Positions 21,079 to 30,072 of a stretch of 41,908 nucleotides of DNA are shown here, in pieces. Each line of letters begins with the position of its first letter. Within the stretch, counting starts at the first letter, position 1. This DNA is from a virus. The stretch lies in IMG/VR virus record IMGVR_UViG_3300033553_000007, positions 1 to 41,908 of that record; one strand, 5' to 3'. The notes under the pieces are model-generated. The model did no database searches. It had not been told where the DNA came from and saw nothing but the letters and a program-made list of their open reading frames with translations. Position numbers and translations under genes: made by a program.

Positions 21079-22587
21079 ATGCCGAACGTATCTTTCGCCC
21101 GCCCCGAACTTGCAAAACTTTTGCCGCTTTATTATTTAATTCGCGACGCAATCGCAGGCGAACCAACTATTAAAGCAGCGCGTACTAATTACCTTCCAAT
21201 GCCAAACGCGGAAGATACGTCGAAAGAAAACAAAGCGCGCTATGAAGCTTATTTGAAACGCGCCGTATTCTATAACGTAGCCCGTCGAACTTTGCTTGGT
21301 TTAGTCGGTCAAGTCTTTATGCGTGACCCGGTTGTTGAAGTTCCGTCGTTGCTTAACCCGCTTGTCGCTAATGCAACGGGTTCGGGTATCAACCTTACGC
21401 AGCTTGCGAAAAAGGCCGTTTCGTTGAACTTGGCTTATTCGCGCGGCGGAATCTTCGTAGACTACCCAACGACCGACGGCAAAGGCGCAACAATTGCAGA
21501 CCTTGAAGCCGGAAAGGTTCGCCCGACTTTATACGTTTATGCGCCGACTGAAATTATTAATTGGCGAACTATTGACAGGGGCGCGGAAGAAGTTTTAGCC
21601 CTTGTTGTTATCTTCGAAACTTGGTGCGCACAAGACGACGGTTTTGAAATGAAAAATTCGGGGCAATTCCGCGTTTTGCGTTTGGACGAAGAAGGTTATT
21701 GCGTCCACGAAATTTGGCGCGAACCGCAGCCAACAAGGGCCGACGGCACGAAGATTCCGAAGGGCAATTACGCACCTTACGAAATCTTTAAACCAGCCGA
21801 CGCGCAAGGCAACCGGCTTTCAGAAATTCCGTTTATGTTCTTCGGTTCTGAAAACAACGACAGTAACCCGGACAACCCAAACTTTTACGACCTTGCTTCG
21901 TTGAACTTGGCGCACTATCGCAATTCAGCCGATTACGAAGAAAGTTGTTTTATCGTAGGCCAGCCGACGCCCGTTCTTACCGGCCTTACGGAAGAATGGG
22001 TAGCTAATGTTTTGAAAGGAACGGTTGCCTTCGGTTCGCGCGGCGGCATTCCGCTTCCGCCCGGTGCCGACGCTAAGTTGTTGCAGGCCGAACCGAACAC
22101 CATGTTAAAAGAAGCCATGGATTCGAAAGAACGCCAAATGGTCGCACTTGGCGCGCGCCTTGTCGAACAAAAGGAAGTGCAACGCACGGCGACCGAAGCC
22201 GAATTAGAAGCCGCTTCCGAAGGTTCTTCGCTGGCAAGCGCAACCAAGAACGTATCGGCGGCGTTTGAATGGGCCTTAAAATGGGCGGCGCGCTTGGTAG
22301 GCCAGCCCGACAGCGGCGTTAAATTCGAACTTAACACCGACTTCAACATAACCAGAATGTCGCCCGAAGAACAAGCAAAGCTTATTGATAGTTGGATGAA
22401 AGGCGCAATTACCTTCGAAGAAATGCGGGTACCTTTGAAAAAAGCTGGTATTGCTACCGAAGACGACGCAGTAGCAAAAGCCAAGATTGCCAAAGATACC
22501 GCCGAAGCAATGGCCCTTGCCCCTGTTGAAAACACGCCCGGCGAACCCGGTTCTAATGTGGGCAACAATAACAACACGGGGTCTTAA
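21079..22587 (+). CDS. Portal protein (DUF4055-type)
   Basis: 502 residues. The N-terminal ARTNYLPMPN...KENKARYEAYLKRAVFYNVARRTLLGLVGQVFMRDP is the typical start of DUF4055 portals; the central part has SEIPFMFFGSENND and a long helix (ERQMVALGARLVEQKEVQRTATEAE), then a Pro/Asn-rich tail. It forms the dodecameric DNA gate of the capsid and binds terminase. Follows the terminase by 12 bases with AAGGAA before the ATG. Confidence 0.9.
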   Translation: MPNVSFARPELAKLLPLYYLIRDAIAGEPTIKAARTNYLPMPNAEDTSKENKARYEAYLKRAVFYNVARRTLLGLVGQVFMRDPVVEVPSLLNPLVANATGSGINLTQLAKKAVSLNLAYSRGGIFVDYPTTDGKGATIADLEAGKVRPTLYVYAPTEIINWRTIDRGAEEVLALVVIFETWCAQDDGFEMKNSGQFRVLRLDEEGYCVHEIWREPQPTRADGTKIPKGNYAPYEIFKPADAQGNRLSEIPFMFFGSENNDSNPDNPNFYDLASLNLAHYRNSADYEESCFIVGQPTPVLTGLTEEWVANVLKGTVAFGSRGGIPLPPGADAKLLQAEPNTMLKEAMDSKERQMVALGARLVEQKEVQRTATEAELEAASEGSSLASATKNVSAAFEWALKWAARLVGQPDSGVKFELNTDFNITRMSPEEQAKLIDSWMKGAITFEEMRVPLKKAGIATEDDAVAKAKIAKDTAEAMALAPVENTPGEPGSNVGNNNNTGS

Positions 22588-22589
22588 TC

Positions 22590-23684
22590 ATGGCCCTGTC
22601 GGACAATATGCGATTATACGACATTGCGACGCGCCTTGCCGTATATACCGAAGACGTTAAAGTAGGTCAAGCGAAACAATTTGCGTTTGTGCTTCGCGAA
22701 GTAAACGAAACTTTAACCGACCTTTTGGGGCGAATTCGCTATAAGACTTTAGACGGTCTTTCGAAAGCGCAGCTTAATAAACTTATTGTCGAACTTCGGC
22801 AATCACAATCGAAGATTTATACGGCATACACCGAACAGCTAATTAAACAGCTTAAAGACTTTATGTTAGCCGATTTGGAAGTAAACCGGCGCGCATGGGT
22901 AACGGGCTATATTGAATTAGACGGCGAAGAATCCGACGAAATTATTTCGGACGAAGAAGCAATACAATTCATTTTAGAAAATCCGAACAACGAAGCGAAC
23001 CCGCTTTTCGGCATTGCTGCGGTAACTGGCGCAATCGACCGTATTTGGTCGCAAGTAACGAATTCGCCGATTCCTGCAAACGGGCTTTATCTTTTGCCGT
23101 TTATAAAGACGTTTTCGAATTCAGCGCAAGCCGGTATCGAAAACATAATTCGCAAAGCATGGGCGAATAAACTTACGGTTGAAGAAACGTTGACGCAGCT
23201 TGTCGGCGACGGCGAAAGCGTGCAAGGTACGCCGTCGCAGTTGCACCGGGTAAACGCGCAAGCGTCGGCGGTAATAGCTACGGCAACGGCGCACGTTGCG
23301 GCAATCGTTGCGGCTGGCGTTATGTCTGCTGTCTTCGGTCGGTACGCTTGGCATTCGGTAATGGACGGCAAGACGACCGACATTTGCATAAAGCGAAACT
23401 TGAAAGTTTATCGCTTCGGCGAAGGCCCGTTGCCGCCTGCGCATATTCGCTGTCGTTCGCATGTTGCGCCCTATATAACAGGAAGTGACATAGCCGAAGA
23501 AACGTTTTATACTTGGGTTGCGCGCCAGCCTATCCAAGTTCAAGACGACGTTTTGGGCGCAGACGGCGGGGCGGCGATTCGCGAAGGTCGTTTGAAAGCG
23601 TCGGATATTCCGAAATATGAAACGAAAGACCCGCTTACTTACGACCAATTTAGAAAGAAGATTAAAGAAATACTTTCCCGCTGA
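22590..23684 (+). CDS. Minor head protein, Mu gpF-like
   Basis: 364 residues. The C-terminal region (about 250-300) has WHSVMDGKTTDICIKRNLK...PLPPAHIRCRSHVAPY, with paired Cys and His, the hallmark of the Mu F/SPP1 gp7 head morphogenesis family. The N-terminal part is helical. It associates with the portal and is packed in a few copies. Order portal, F-like, scaffold, capsid is standard. Confidence 0.9.
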   Translation: MALSDNMRLYDIATRLAVYTEDVKVGQAKQFAFVLREVNETLTDLLGRIRYKTLDGLSKAQLNKLIVELRQSQSKIYTAYTEQLIKQLKDFMLADLEVNRRAWVTGYIELDGEESDEIISDEEAIQFILENPNNEANPLFGIAAVTGAIDRIWSQVTNSPIPANGLYLLPFIKTFSNSAQAGIENIIRKAWANKLTVEETLTQLVGDGESVQGTPSQLHRVNAQASAVIATATAHVAAIVAAGVMSAVFGRYAWHSVMDGKTTDICIKRNLKVYRFGEGPLPPAHIRCRSHVAPYITGSDIAEETFYTWVARQPIQVQDDVLGADGGAAIREGRLKASDIPKYETKDPLTYDQFRKKIKEILSR

Positions 23685-23720
23685 TTCGGTGAATCGGCAT
23701 AATCCCAAGGAGTCCTTGAA

Positions 23721-24437
23721 ATGGCACTTAAAAAGAAACTTACCAAAGAAGAACACGCGAAGCTTTCCGACGCAATCAAAGGCGAATATATCGAAGACGG
23801 CGACGGCTTCCGGCTTGACCTTGACGGCGACGAAGACACCGGGGCGCTAAAGCGTGCTAAAGACCGCGAATCGCAGTTGCGCAAAGAAGCCGAAGCGAAG
23901 TTGAAAGAAGCGCAAGAACAGCTAGACGCGCTTGGCACAGACGACGCCCGCAAAAAGGGCGATATTGCAACGCTCGAAAAGTCTTGGCAATCGAAGCTTG
24001 AAACGCAGCGCGAAGAATACGAAGGCAAGTTGGGTAAGCTTACCGGCCACACAACGAAAAACCTTGTCGATAACGTAGCGATTCAACTTGCGAACGACCT
24101 TAGCAAGTCTTCGCCGAAGGTTATTCTTCCCCACATTCGGGCGCGCCTGCAAGCGGATTTCGAAGGCGACGAACCGAAAACCCGCATTCTTGATAAAGAC
24201 GGCAAGCCGTCCGCAATGACAATCGACGAATTAAAAGCCGAATTTGTTGCAGACAAGGATTTTTCTGGTATCATTACCGCTAGTAAGGCGTCCGGCGGTG
24301 CCGGTAAGCCTTCGCAAAACGGCGGCGGTGCCCCGAACTTTAACGGTCAATCCGACAAACCCGCCGACCTTTCCAAGATGAACGCGAAAGAACTTGCGAA
24401 CCATCTTACGGAAGCGAAGGCCAACCAAGATACATAA
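23721..24437 (+). CDS. Scaffolding protein
   Basis: 238 residues, rich in Lys, Glu and Asp, with a coiled coil at about 45-115 (KRAKDRESQLRKEAEAKLKE...) and a Gly/Asn-rich linker before a charged helical end. This matches internal scaffolds that guide capsid assembly and are then removed. It lies directly before the major capsid gene, with AAGGAG 8 bases before the ATG. No protease gene is seen in the head cluster. Confidence 0.85.
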   Translation: MALKKKLTKEEHAKLSDAIKGEYIEDGDGFRLDLDGDEDTGALKRAKDRESQLRKEAEAKLKEAQEQLDALGTDDARKKGDIATLEKSWQSKLETQREEYEGKLGKLTGHTTKNLVDNVAIQLANDLSKSSPKVILPHIRARLQADFEGDEPKTRILDKDGKPSAMTIDELKAEFVADKDFSGIITASKASGGAGKPSQNGGGAPNFNGQSDKPADLSKMNAKELANHLTEAKANQDT

Positions 24438-24449
24438 GGACGCCCAATC

Positions 24450-25424
24450 ATGGCACTTTCAGACCTATCGGTATACTCCGAATACGCGTATTCTTCGTTT
24501 ACCGAAGTTCTACGCCAGCAAATCGACTTGTTCAATGGTGCCACTGGTGGCGCGATTGTTCTTCAAGGTGCGGCGCACCAAGGCGATTTTTCCGACGCTG
24601 CATTTTTCGCCAAGGTAACAGGCGGGCTTGTTCGCCGTCGTAACGCCTACGGTTCCGGCGCGGTCGCCGAAAAGGTAATGAAGCACCTTGTCGATACGTC
24701 CGTTAAGGTCGCAGCCGGTACGCCGCCCGTTCGCCTTGACCCCGGCCAATTCAAATGGATTCAACAGAACCCCGAAGTCGCAGGCGCGGCAATGGGTCAA
24801 CAGTTGGCTATTGATACGATGGCCGATATGTTGAACGTTGGCCTTGGTTCCGTTTATTCGGCCCTGTCGCAAGTTGCGGGCGTTGTTTACGACGCTACCG
24901 GCAATATTGCGCCAGCCAATAAGCCGACTTGGGATAACTTCAACAACGGCCAAGCGAAGTTCGGCGACGCTTCTTCGCAAATCGGCGTGTGGATTATGCA
25001 CAGTACGCCGATGCACGCCCTTTACGCCAACAACTTGAACAACAGCGAACGCTTGTTTACTTACGGTACGGTGAACGTTATTCGCGACCCGTTCGGCAAG
25101 TTGCTTGTTATGACCGATTCGCAAAACCTTGTCGAAGCCGGTGCGCCAAACATTTATCACATGCTTGGCCTTGTGCCGGGTGCGGTAATGATTGGTCAAA
25201 ACAACGACTTCGACGCAGCCGAAGAAACCAAGACCGGCGACGAAAACATTATTCGGACTTACCAAGCCGAATGGTCGTACAACGTCGGTATCAAGGGATT
25301 CGCTTGGGACAAGGCGAACGGCGGCAAATCGCCAACCGACGCGGCGTTGTTTACTTCGACCAATTGGGACAAGTACGCAACTTCCGACAAGGACTTGGCG
25401 GGCGTTGTGGTCGAAACCAACTAA
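24450..25424 (+). CDS. Major capsid protein
   Basis: 324 residues. Gly/Ala/Asn-rich, soluble and abundant-looking, with regular codon use. ASSQIGVWIMHSTPMHALY and ERLFTYGTVNVIRDPFGKLLVMTDSQNLVEAG resemble HK97-fold capsid proteins of many siphoviruses. No delta-domain or protease site is obvious, which agrees with the separate scaffold. A GC hairpin follows the stop. Confidence 0.9.
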   Translation: MALSDLSVYSEYAYSSFTEVLRQQIDLFNGATGGAIVLQGAAHQGDFSDAAFFAKVTGGLVRRRNAYGSGAVAEKVMKHLVDTSVKVAAGTPPVRLDPGQFKWIQQNPEVAGAAMGQQLAIDTMADMLNVGLGSVYSALSQVAGVVYDATGNIAPANKPTWDNFNNGQAKFGDASSQIGVWIMHSTPMHALYANNLNNSERLFTYGTVNVIRDPFGKLLVMTDSQNLVEAGAPNIYHMLGLVPGAVMIGQNNDFDAAEETKTGDENIIRTYQAEWSYNVGIKGFAWDKANGGKSPTDAALFTSTNWDKYATSDKDLAGVVVETN

Positions 25425-25435
25425 GACGACCAACG

Positions 25436-25460
25436 GACGGGGCTTCGGCCCCGTTCTGTC
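25436..25460 (+). terminator. Hairpin after the major capsid gene, possible attenuator
   Basis: A 7-bp stem (25437-25443 with 25448-25454) and TTCG loop followed by a mixed pyrimidine tract. It probably reduces read-through or protects the capsid mRNA end; the T run is too broken for a strong terminator. Confidence 0.55.
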
Positions 25461-25489
25461 TATCCGAACCAAGTTAAGGAGTTTCAAAC

Positions 25490-25882
25490 ATGAAACCTGC
25501 AAAAATCCTGTATTTCGTTGACGGCCACGCACCAAAGCCCGAAGACTTCCAAGCCGCCGCCGAAATGGCCGCGACTGTCGCATTCCGCAACGCCCGCGCC
25601 GTACCTTCCGAACCGCATTCGCTGGAAATCTGCGACGGCGTAGCGGGTAAAGTACCGGCGCTTTACGCCGAAAAGTTCCCGACCGCCGAAGAAGCCATTT
25701 CCAAAAAGAAGAAAGAACTTAAAGAACTTTCTTCGAAGGTAGGCGACAGCCCGGCACCGAAGGCAAGCGGCAAGGGCGCAGCGGCCAAGACGGACGACAC
25801 CAAAGCCCCGGCAAGCGGCAACGCCCCGGCACCGGCTGCGACTGGTCAAGCGCCCGGCTGGGACCCTAACCCGGCGCAGTAA
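25490..25882 (+). CDS. Virion-region protein related to its neighbour, possible capsid decoration
   Basis: 130 residues: a folded first half (AKILYFVDGHAPKPEDFQAA...EICDGVAGKVPALY) and a flexible tail rich in Pro, Ala, Lys and Gly (from about residue 85). The first half matches the next gene's product at several positions (D.VAG.(I/V)P.(V/L)Y), suggesting an old duplication. Position after the capsid gene suggests a head decoration or stabilising protein, not shown. AAGGAG precedes the ATG. Confidence 0.7.
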   Translation: MKPAKILYFVDGHAPKPEDFQAAAEMAATVAFRNARAVPSEPHSLEICDGVAGKVPALYAEKFPTAEEAISKKKKELKELSSKVGDSPAPKASGKGAAAKTDDTKAPASGNAPAPAATGQAPGWDPNPAQ

Positions 25883-25947
25883 TAAAGCCCGGCTTGTCGC
25901 TTATTGTGGGCAAGCCGTCTTTTAACGAACAATAAGGAACCTTCGCA

Positions 25948-26319
25948 ATGGCGACCAAAAAAGTAATTTTCTTTACCGCAGGCAAAACCGCAACCGCTGG
26001 CGAAATTGCCGACATTGCGAAGCTTAACGCCGTAGCCGAAGCGCAATACAGCGTTTCCGTTATGAACGGCGCAGCCGATACCAAATACGGCGAAACGAAC
26101 CGCCTTGCGCCTTGTGACTTCGTAGCGGGCACAATCCCGACGGTTTACAACGCAAAAGACACAATCGACCCCGACGCAATCCCGAATCAGGCGCTTACGG
26201 CAACGCAAGCAATTGTCGAAGACGCGCAAGCTTTGGCGGTTCCGGTTACTGGCACTTACGCGACGACCGCAACCGTTAGCGTTGTTGACGGTGTTGTTAC
26301 CGGTATAGTTCTTTCGTAA
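25948..26319 (+). CDS. Virion-region protein, paralogue of the preceding one
   Basis: 123 residues. VIFFTAGKTATAGEIADIAKL...CDFVAGTIPTVYNAKD mirrors the preceding protein, then comes a Thr/Val-rich strand region (VPVTGTYATTATVSVVDGVVTGIVLS) that looks like a small beta domain in place of the flexible tail. Possibly a decoration or head-fibre-type protein (inference). AAGGA precedes the ATG. Confidence 0.7.
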   Translation: MATKKVIFFTAGKTATAGEIADIAKLNAVAEAQYSVSVMNGAADTKYGETNRLAPCDFVAGTIPTVYNAKDTIDPDAIPNQALTATQAIVEDAQALAVPVTGTYATTATVSVVDGVVTGIVLS

Positions 26320-26331
26320 GGACGGCGACAA

Positions 26332-26850
26332 ATGGCAATTACAATTGTTGTCGAAGATGGAACAGGCGTAGCGAACGCAAGTAGCTTTGTAAGCATTGCG
26401 GACGCGCGCACCTATGCCAGCAATCGCGGCATTTCGCTTCCGACCGACGAAGACGAATTGGCCGCAATGCTTATTCAAGCTTCGGACTACTTGGAAGCGC
26501 AAGAATGCCGCTACCAAGGCGAACGCACTTCTTCGACGCAGGCGTTAACGTGGCCCCGTAAAGGGGTTTTCTTGCATTGCGACGAAGTGCCTTCGAACGT
26601 TATTCCGAAATCGTTAATCGGCGCACAAGTGCAACTTGTAATCGCAATTAATGACGGCTTCGACCTTCAACCGAACGTTTCGCCGCAAGATTACGTTATT
26701 CGTGAAAAGGTCGGCCCAATCGACACCGAATACGCGGACCCGACAGCGGTTGGCATTATGCCCACATTTACCGGCGTTAATGCGCTGTTGACCCCTTTGT
26801 TTGGCGAATGCGCTTCGAATAAGCTTGCGCTTTGTACTATAAGGGTTTAA
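26332..26850 (+). CDS. Head-tail adaptor, DnaT-like domain family (probable)
   Basis: 172 residues. The start ITIVVEDGTGVANASSFVSIADARTYASNRG and the AAMLIQASDYLEAQE...LTWPRKGV block match a family of phage neck proteins annotated as 'DnaT-like ssDNA binding', which occupy the adaptor position under the portal. It would form the first ring below the portal. Context (after the capsid genes, before closure and terminator proteins) agrees. Confidence 0.75.
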   Translation: MAITIVVEDGTGVANASSFVSIADARTYASNRGISLPTDEDELAAMLIQASDYLEAQECRYQGERTSSTQALTWPRKGVFLHCDEVPSNVIPKSLIGAQVQLVIAINDGFDLQPNVSPQDYVIREKVGPIDTEYADPTAVGIMPTFTGVNALLTPLFGECASNKLALCTIRV

Positions 26851-26853
26851 CGA

Positions 26854-27234
26854 ATGGCACGCTTCGACAGGCAAATAGCAACAGCAAAACGCCTTATCGC
26901 GAAGAATGGCGAACTTGCGAAGTGGCGCGTTATCAACGACCCGGCGCCGACAGACCCGAACAAGCCTTGGGAACCCGGCGCAGCTACGCCAGACGACAAA
27001 GACGTAACCATTTGTTTTTTGCCAATTGACCGGCAAACAATGGAAGCTTTCAACTTCATAAAAGGCACCGAAGTTCCGAAAGGTTCCGTAATGGGTCTTA
27101 TGGGCCAAGTTAATTTTGAACCGAATTTGAAAGACGTTGTTATTCGTGACGGCAAAGAACTTCGCATAGCAAGCCTTGACGTTCTTTCGCCGAATGGGCA
27201 AAAAATACTTTATACGGTAGTGTTTAAAGAATGA
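26854..27234 (+). CDS. Head closure / neck protein (probable)
   Basis: 126 residues, beta-rich: KWRVINDP...DKDVTICFLP, GSVMGLMGQVNFEPNLKDVVIRDGKELRIASLDVLSPNGQK. Small beta-barrel proteins of this size with 'PNG' turns near the end follow the adaptor in many siphoviruses and seal the head. Assigned from position and composition. Ends in an ATGA overlap with the tail terminator gene. Confidence 0.65.
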   Translation: MARFDRQIATAKRLIAKNGELAKWRVINDPAPTDPNKPWEPGAATPDDKDVTICFLPIDRQTMEAFNFIKGTEVPKGSVMGLMGQVNFEPNLKDVVIRDGKELRIASLDVLSPNGQKILYTVVFKE

Positions 27235-27686
27235 TTGAATTCGACGACGTAAACGACGAAATAAATTCGCTGTTCTTTTCGGCTTGGAACGCCGGAAGCG
27301 CGGCTATTGTCGGTTATGTTCCCGAAATGCGTTGGCAAGGCGTGCAATATCGCGATTTGCCCGACGGTTCGAAGTTTTGGGGTCGTCTGTCGAAGCAAAC
27401 AGTTTTTGAAGAACAAGCGTCGCTTTCTAATTGCGAAGGCTTGCCGGGTAAAAAGAAGTATACGGCTTCGGGGCTTGTGTTCTTGCAGTTGTTTTGTCCG
27501 AAGTCAAATACCCAAGCTTTCGAACTTGGGCAACAGTTGGCGAAGCTAGGCCGCAACGCTTTTCGGGGCAAGACAACGCCGGGTAAGATTTGGTTTCGCA
27601 ACGTAAGGATAAACGAACTTGACCCCGAAGAACTTTACGAACGGTTTAACGTCGTTACCGAATTTAAATACGACGAACTTGGTTAA
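27231..27686 (+). CDS. Tail terminator protein (probable)
   Basis: 151 residues with alpha/beta content. INSLFFSAWNAGSAAIVGYVPEMRWQG and FELGQQLAKLGRNAFRG...WFRNVRINEL...ERFNVVTEFKYDEL resemble phage tail terminators (DUF4128-like), which cap the tube and join the head. It directly precedes the tail tube gene. Confidence 0.75.
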   Translation: MIEFDDVNDEINSLFFSAWNAGSAAIVGYVPEMRWQGVQYRDLPDGSKFWGRLSKQTVFEEQASLSNCEGLPGKKKYTASGLVFLQLFCPKSNTQAFELGQQLAKLGRNAFRGKTTPGKIWFRNVRINELDPEELYERFNVVTEFKYDELG

Positions 27687-27698
27687 GGAATTCTAATC

Positions 27699-29249
27699 AT
27701 GCCATGCGCAATTAACAAAATCGACAGCAATATTACAGGACTGGCATTCGCGGAAGAAGAATGCTTGAAACAACTTCCCGGCGTTGCCGGTGCCGACGCC
27801 GTTTGGTTCGGACTTGAACCAAACAGCTATTCGGACTTCGGCGGCGACCTTTCGACCGTAGCGCGCGCCCCTATTGACCCTTCGCGCCAGAACAAGAAAG
27901 GGGCTATTACAGACCTTGACGCTTCGGGCGGATTCAATAGCGATTTTACGAAGTCGAACCTTACCCGCATTTTGCAAGGTTTCTTCTTCGCAGACGCCCG
28001 GCAATTGCCTTCGACTGCGCCGCTTAACGGTGCCGCTGTCGCAACTTCCGCCGTTGATTCTATGACGAAGACTTACAACGTAGCAAGCGGCGGCGCTGCG
28101 TTTGTTGCCGGGCAACTTGTCTTCGCAAGCGGCTTTGTGAATGCTTCAAACAACGGCCTTAAAACCGTGGCGTCTTCTACTGCAACAACCGTCGTTACTG
28201 TTGAAGCATTGGCCGACGAAGCGTCGCCGCCAGCCGGGGCGAAGTTTGAAACGGTCGGTTTTGAATTCGATTCCGCCGACATTAGTTACGCGGTCGTTGA
28301 TGGGGTCGGTTCTATTGTTTCAACTGTCGCCGACTTTACCGCGCTTCCGGGCCTGTTCGCCGGTCAATGGGTGTTCATTGGCGGCGACCTTGTTGCAAAC
28401 CGCTTCGCTAATAATGTGGGCTACGGTCGGGTTAAGTCGATTTCGGCAAACGCAATTGTTTTCGATGATACGACTTTCGCAGGCGTCAACGAAGCAGGAA
28501 CCGCCAAGTCGATTCGTTTGTTCGTCGGCGTTGTCGTAAAGAATGAAAAAACCCCGTCGCTTATCAAGCGTCGTTCTTACAACATTGAACGCCAGTTGGG
28601 CGAAGGCGAAACTTCGACGCAAGCCGAATACCTAGAAGGTGCGGTAGCGAATGAATTTACGTTGAACGTTCCGCAGGCCGACAAGTTGAACGCCGACCTT
28701 GGCTTTATTGCTTGCGACAACACTTACCGCAGCGGCGAAGCCGACGACGAAATTAAAGTAGGTACGCGCATTTCGGCACCGGGCGAAGATGCTTACAACA
28801 CTTCGTCGGACATTTACCGAATTAAAATGGCAGTTCACGACGCCGCGTCTTCGAACCCCGCCGCTTTGTTTGGTTATGTTTCCGAAGCTACGGTTTCGAT
28901 TAGCAACAGCGTAACGCCGAATAAAGCGGTCGGCGTTTTGGGTGCTTTCGACACTTCGGCGGGTAACTTTGAAGTCGGCGGGTCGATTACCGCTTACTTT
29001 ACGACTGTTGCCGCAGTTAAAGCCGTTCGCGCAAATGCCGACGTTGGTTTGTCGGTTATTAGTGCGGCCAAGAATTCCGGGTTTATCTTTGACATTCCTT
29101 TGCTTGGTTTGGGCGGCGGTCGTTTGAACGTTGAAAAAGACGCGCCTATTACGGTTCCACTTGAACCAGCGGGCGCAGAAAACGCCAACGGGTATACGAT
29201 GCTGTACGAAGTGTTCCCATATCTTCCAACAGTAGCCATGCCCGATTAA
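27699..29249 (+). CDS. Major tail tube protein
   Basis: 516 residues, long for a tube protein. The N- and C-terminal parts look like tube-core beta domains (EDAYNTSSDIYRIKMAVHD, ATVSISNSVTPNKAVGVLG...FEVGGSITAYFTT), while about 110-270 is a Ala/Val/Thr-rich insertion likely exposed as a surface domain. It polymerises around the tape measure to form the tail. A strong terminator follows, fitting high expression. An annotated sheath is absent, supporting a non-contractile tail. Confidence 0.85.
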   Translation: MPCAINKIDSNITGLAFAEEECLKQLPGVAGADAVWFGLEPNSYSDFGGDLSTVARAPIDPSRQNKKGAITDLDASGGFNSDFTKSNLTRILQGFFFADARQLPSTAPLNGAAVATSAVDSMTKTYNVASGGAAFVAGQLVFASGFVNASNNGLKTVASSTATTVVTVEALADEASPPAGAKFETVGFEFDSADISYAVVDGVGSIVSTVADFTALPGLFAGQWVFIGGDLVANRFANNVGYGRVKSISANAIVFDDTTFAGVNEAGTAKSIRLFVGVVVKNEKTPSLIKRRSYNIERQLGEGETSTQAEYLEGAVANEFTLNVPQADKLNADLGFIACDNTYRSGEADDEIKVGTRISAPGEDAYNTSSDIYRIKMAVHDAASSNPAALFGYVSEATVSISNSVTPNKAVGVLGAFDTSAGNFEVGGSITAYFTTVAAVKAVRANADVGLSVISAAKNSGFIFDIPLLGLGGGRLNVEKDAPITVPLEPAGAENANGYTMLYEVFPYLPTVAMPD

Positions 29250-29263
29250 TTGGGCTATGATAG

Positions 29264-29291
29264 AAGGGCCGGAATTCACCGGCCCTTTTTT
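29264..29291 (+). terminator. Rho-independent terminator after the tail tube gene
   Basis: A 9-bp stem (29264-29272 with 29279-29287), 6-base loop and six T (29286-29291). It should lower transcription of chaperone, tape measure and tip genes relative to capsid and tube. Confidence 0.95.
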
Positions 29292-29311
29292 CATTAAACA
29301 GGATTGATAAA

Positions 29312-29740
29312 ATGTCTGGACTACACAAACAGTTTAAAACGAATTCGGCAAAAGAAACCGAAGGCGTAAAGATTGAATTTCCCGAAGCGCAGAACGACGA
29401 CGGTACTATCCCGACGTTTATCATTTCGCGCATGGGCAAATCGAACAAAGCTTATTCGAAGGCGCTGGAAGCTGCGACCCGTCCTTACCGTCGCCAAGTC
29501 GAACTTGGTACGATGAAAAACGACGTAGCCGAAAAGCTGTTTTTGAACGTTTTTGCCGATACCATTTTGCGCGGTTGGGAAAACGTGCAAGACGAAAACG
29601 GCGAAGCTATCCCGTATTCGAAAGATTCGGCGATTTCGCTTCTTGAAGAATTGGGCGACGTTTACGACCGCTTGCAAGAAGAAGCCAAAATTTCTTCGAA
29701 CTTCCGCGATTCCGCGTTGGAAGACGAAGCAAAAAACTAA
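29312..29740 (+). CDS. Tail assembly chaperone, G-like
   Basis: 142 residues. Begins SGLHKQFKTNSAKETEGV; the middle has AYSKALEAATRPYRRQVELGTM and NVFADTILRGWENV, typical of siphovirus gpG-type chaperones that coat the tape measure during assembly. The last codons contain the slippery heptamer A-AAA-AAC just before the stop TAA, for making the longer GT product. Confidence 0.85.
   Translation: MSGLHKQFKTNSAKETEGVKIEFPEAQNDDGTIPTFIISRMGKSNKAYSKALEAATRPYRRQVELGTMKNDVAEKLFLNVFADTILRGWENVQDENGEAIPYSKDSAISLLEELGDVYDRLQEEAKISSNFRDSALEDEAKN
29731..29737 (+). promoter_or_regulatory. Programmed -1 frameshift site A-AAA-AAC
   Basis: A textbook X-XXY-YYZ heptamer in register with the G frame, directly followed by the TAA and TAG of frame 0. 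After a -1 shift the frame runs open to 30072, giving a fusion of about 253 residues. I did not find a clear downstream stem or pseudoknot. Confidence 0.85.
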
Positions 29741-30072
29741 TAGAAGTTCTGGCGCACCTGTTTGAACTTGGCCCACACGAACAGGCGATAGCTAAACAAG
29801 CAATGCGGGCCGGGCAACCATTACCCGACCGCATTGCAAACGCGCCAGAACTTGAAATGGGCTTACAAGTTTATCTGCAAGCTTTCTTCGATTTGGATTC
29901 GGAAAGGTCGCACGGAAACGGGTTAACGTCGATACCTTGGACAAGTATTGCAGCGTATGCAATGGCGTTCGAATTCGACGAAGAACAAACCGAAGACCTT
30001 TACTTTTTTGTTAGGCGGCTTGATTCCGAACATTTGAAGAAACTTGCAGCGAAACAAAAGGCGGCTAAGTAA
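29737..30072 (+). CDS. Tail assembly chaperone, T-like extension made by frameshift
   Basis: About 111 residues read after the -1 shift: LIEVLAHLFELGPHEQAIAK..., then PLPDRIANAPELEMGLQVYLQAFFDLDSER and FVRRLDSEHLKKLAAK. The open frame has no well-placed ribosome binding site of its own (the first ATG is 29803), so it is probably made only as the C-terminal part of the GT fusion. The fusion recruits tube subunits to the tape measure. Its stop overlaps the next ATG. Confidence 0.8.
   Translation, partial: LIEVLAHLFELGPHEQAIAKQAMRAGQPLPDRIANAPELEMGLQVYLQAFFDLDSERSHGNGLTSIPWTSIAAYAMAFEFDEEQTEDLYFFVRRLDSEHLKKLAAKQKAAK

Noticed and set aside
24510-25583. 357-codon open frame on the minus strand opposite the major capsid gene
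   Set aside because: Antisense shadow of a clearly real gene, caused by the codon pattern (few CTA, TTA or TCA on the sense strand); the product has no recognisable features.
29149-29448. Minus-strand frame across the tail tube terminator
   Set aside because: It runs through a strong terminator hairpin and two genes on the other strand; no start signal.
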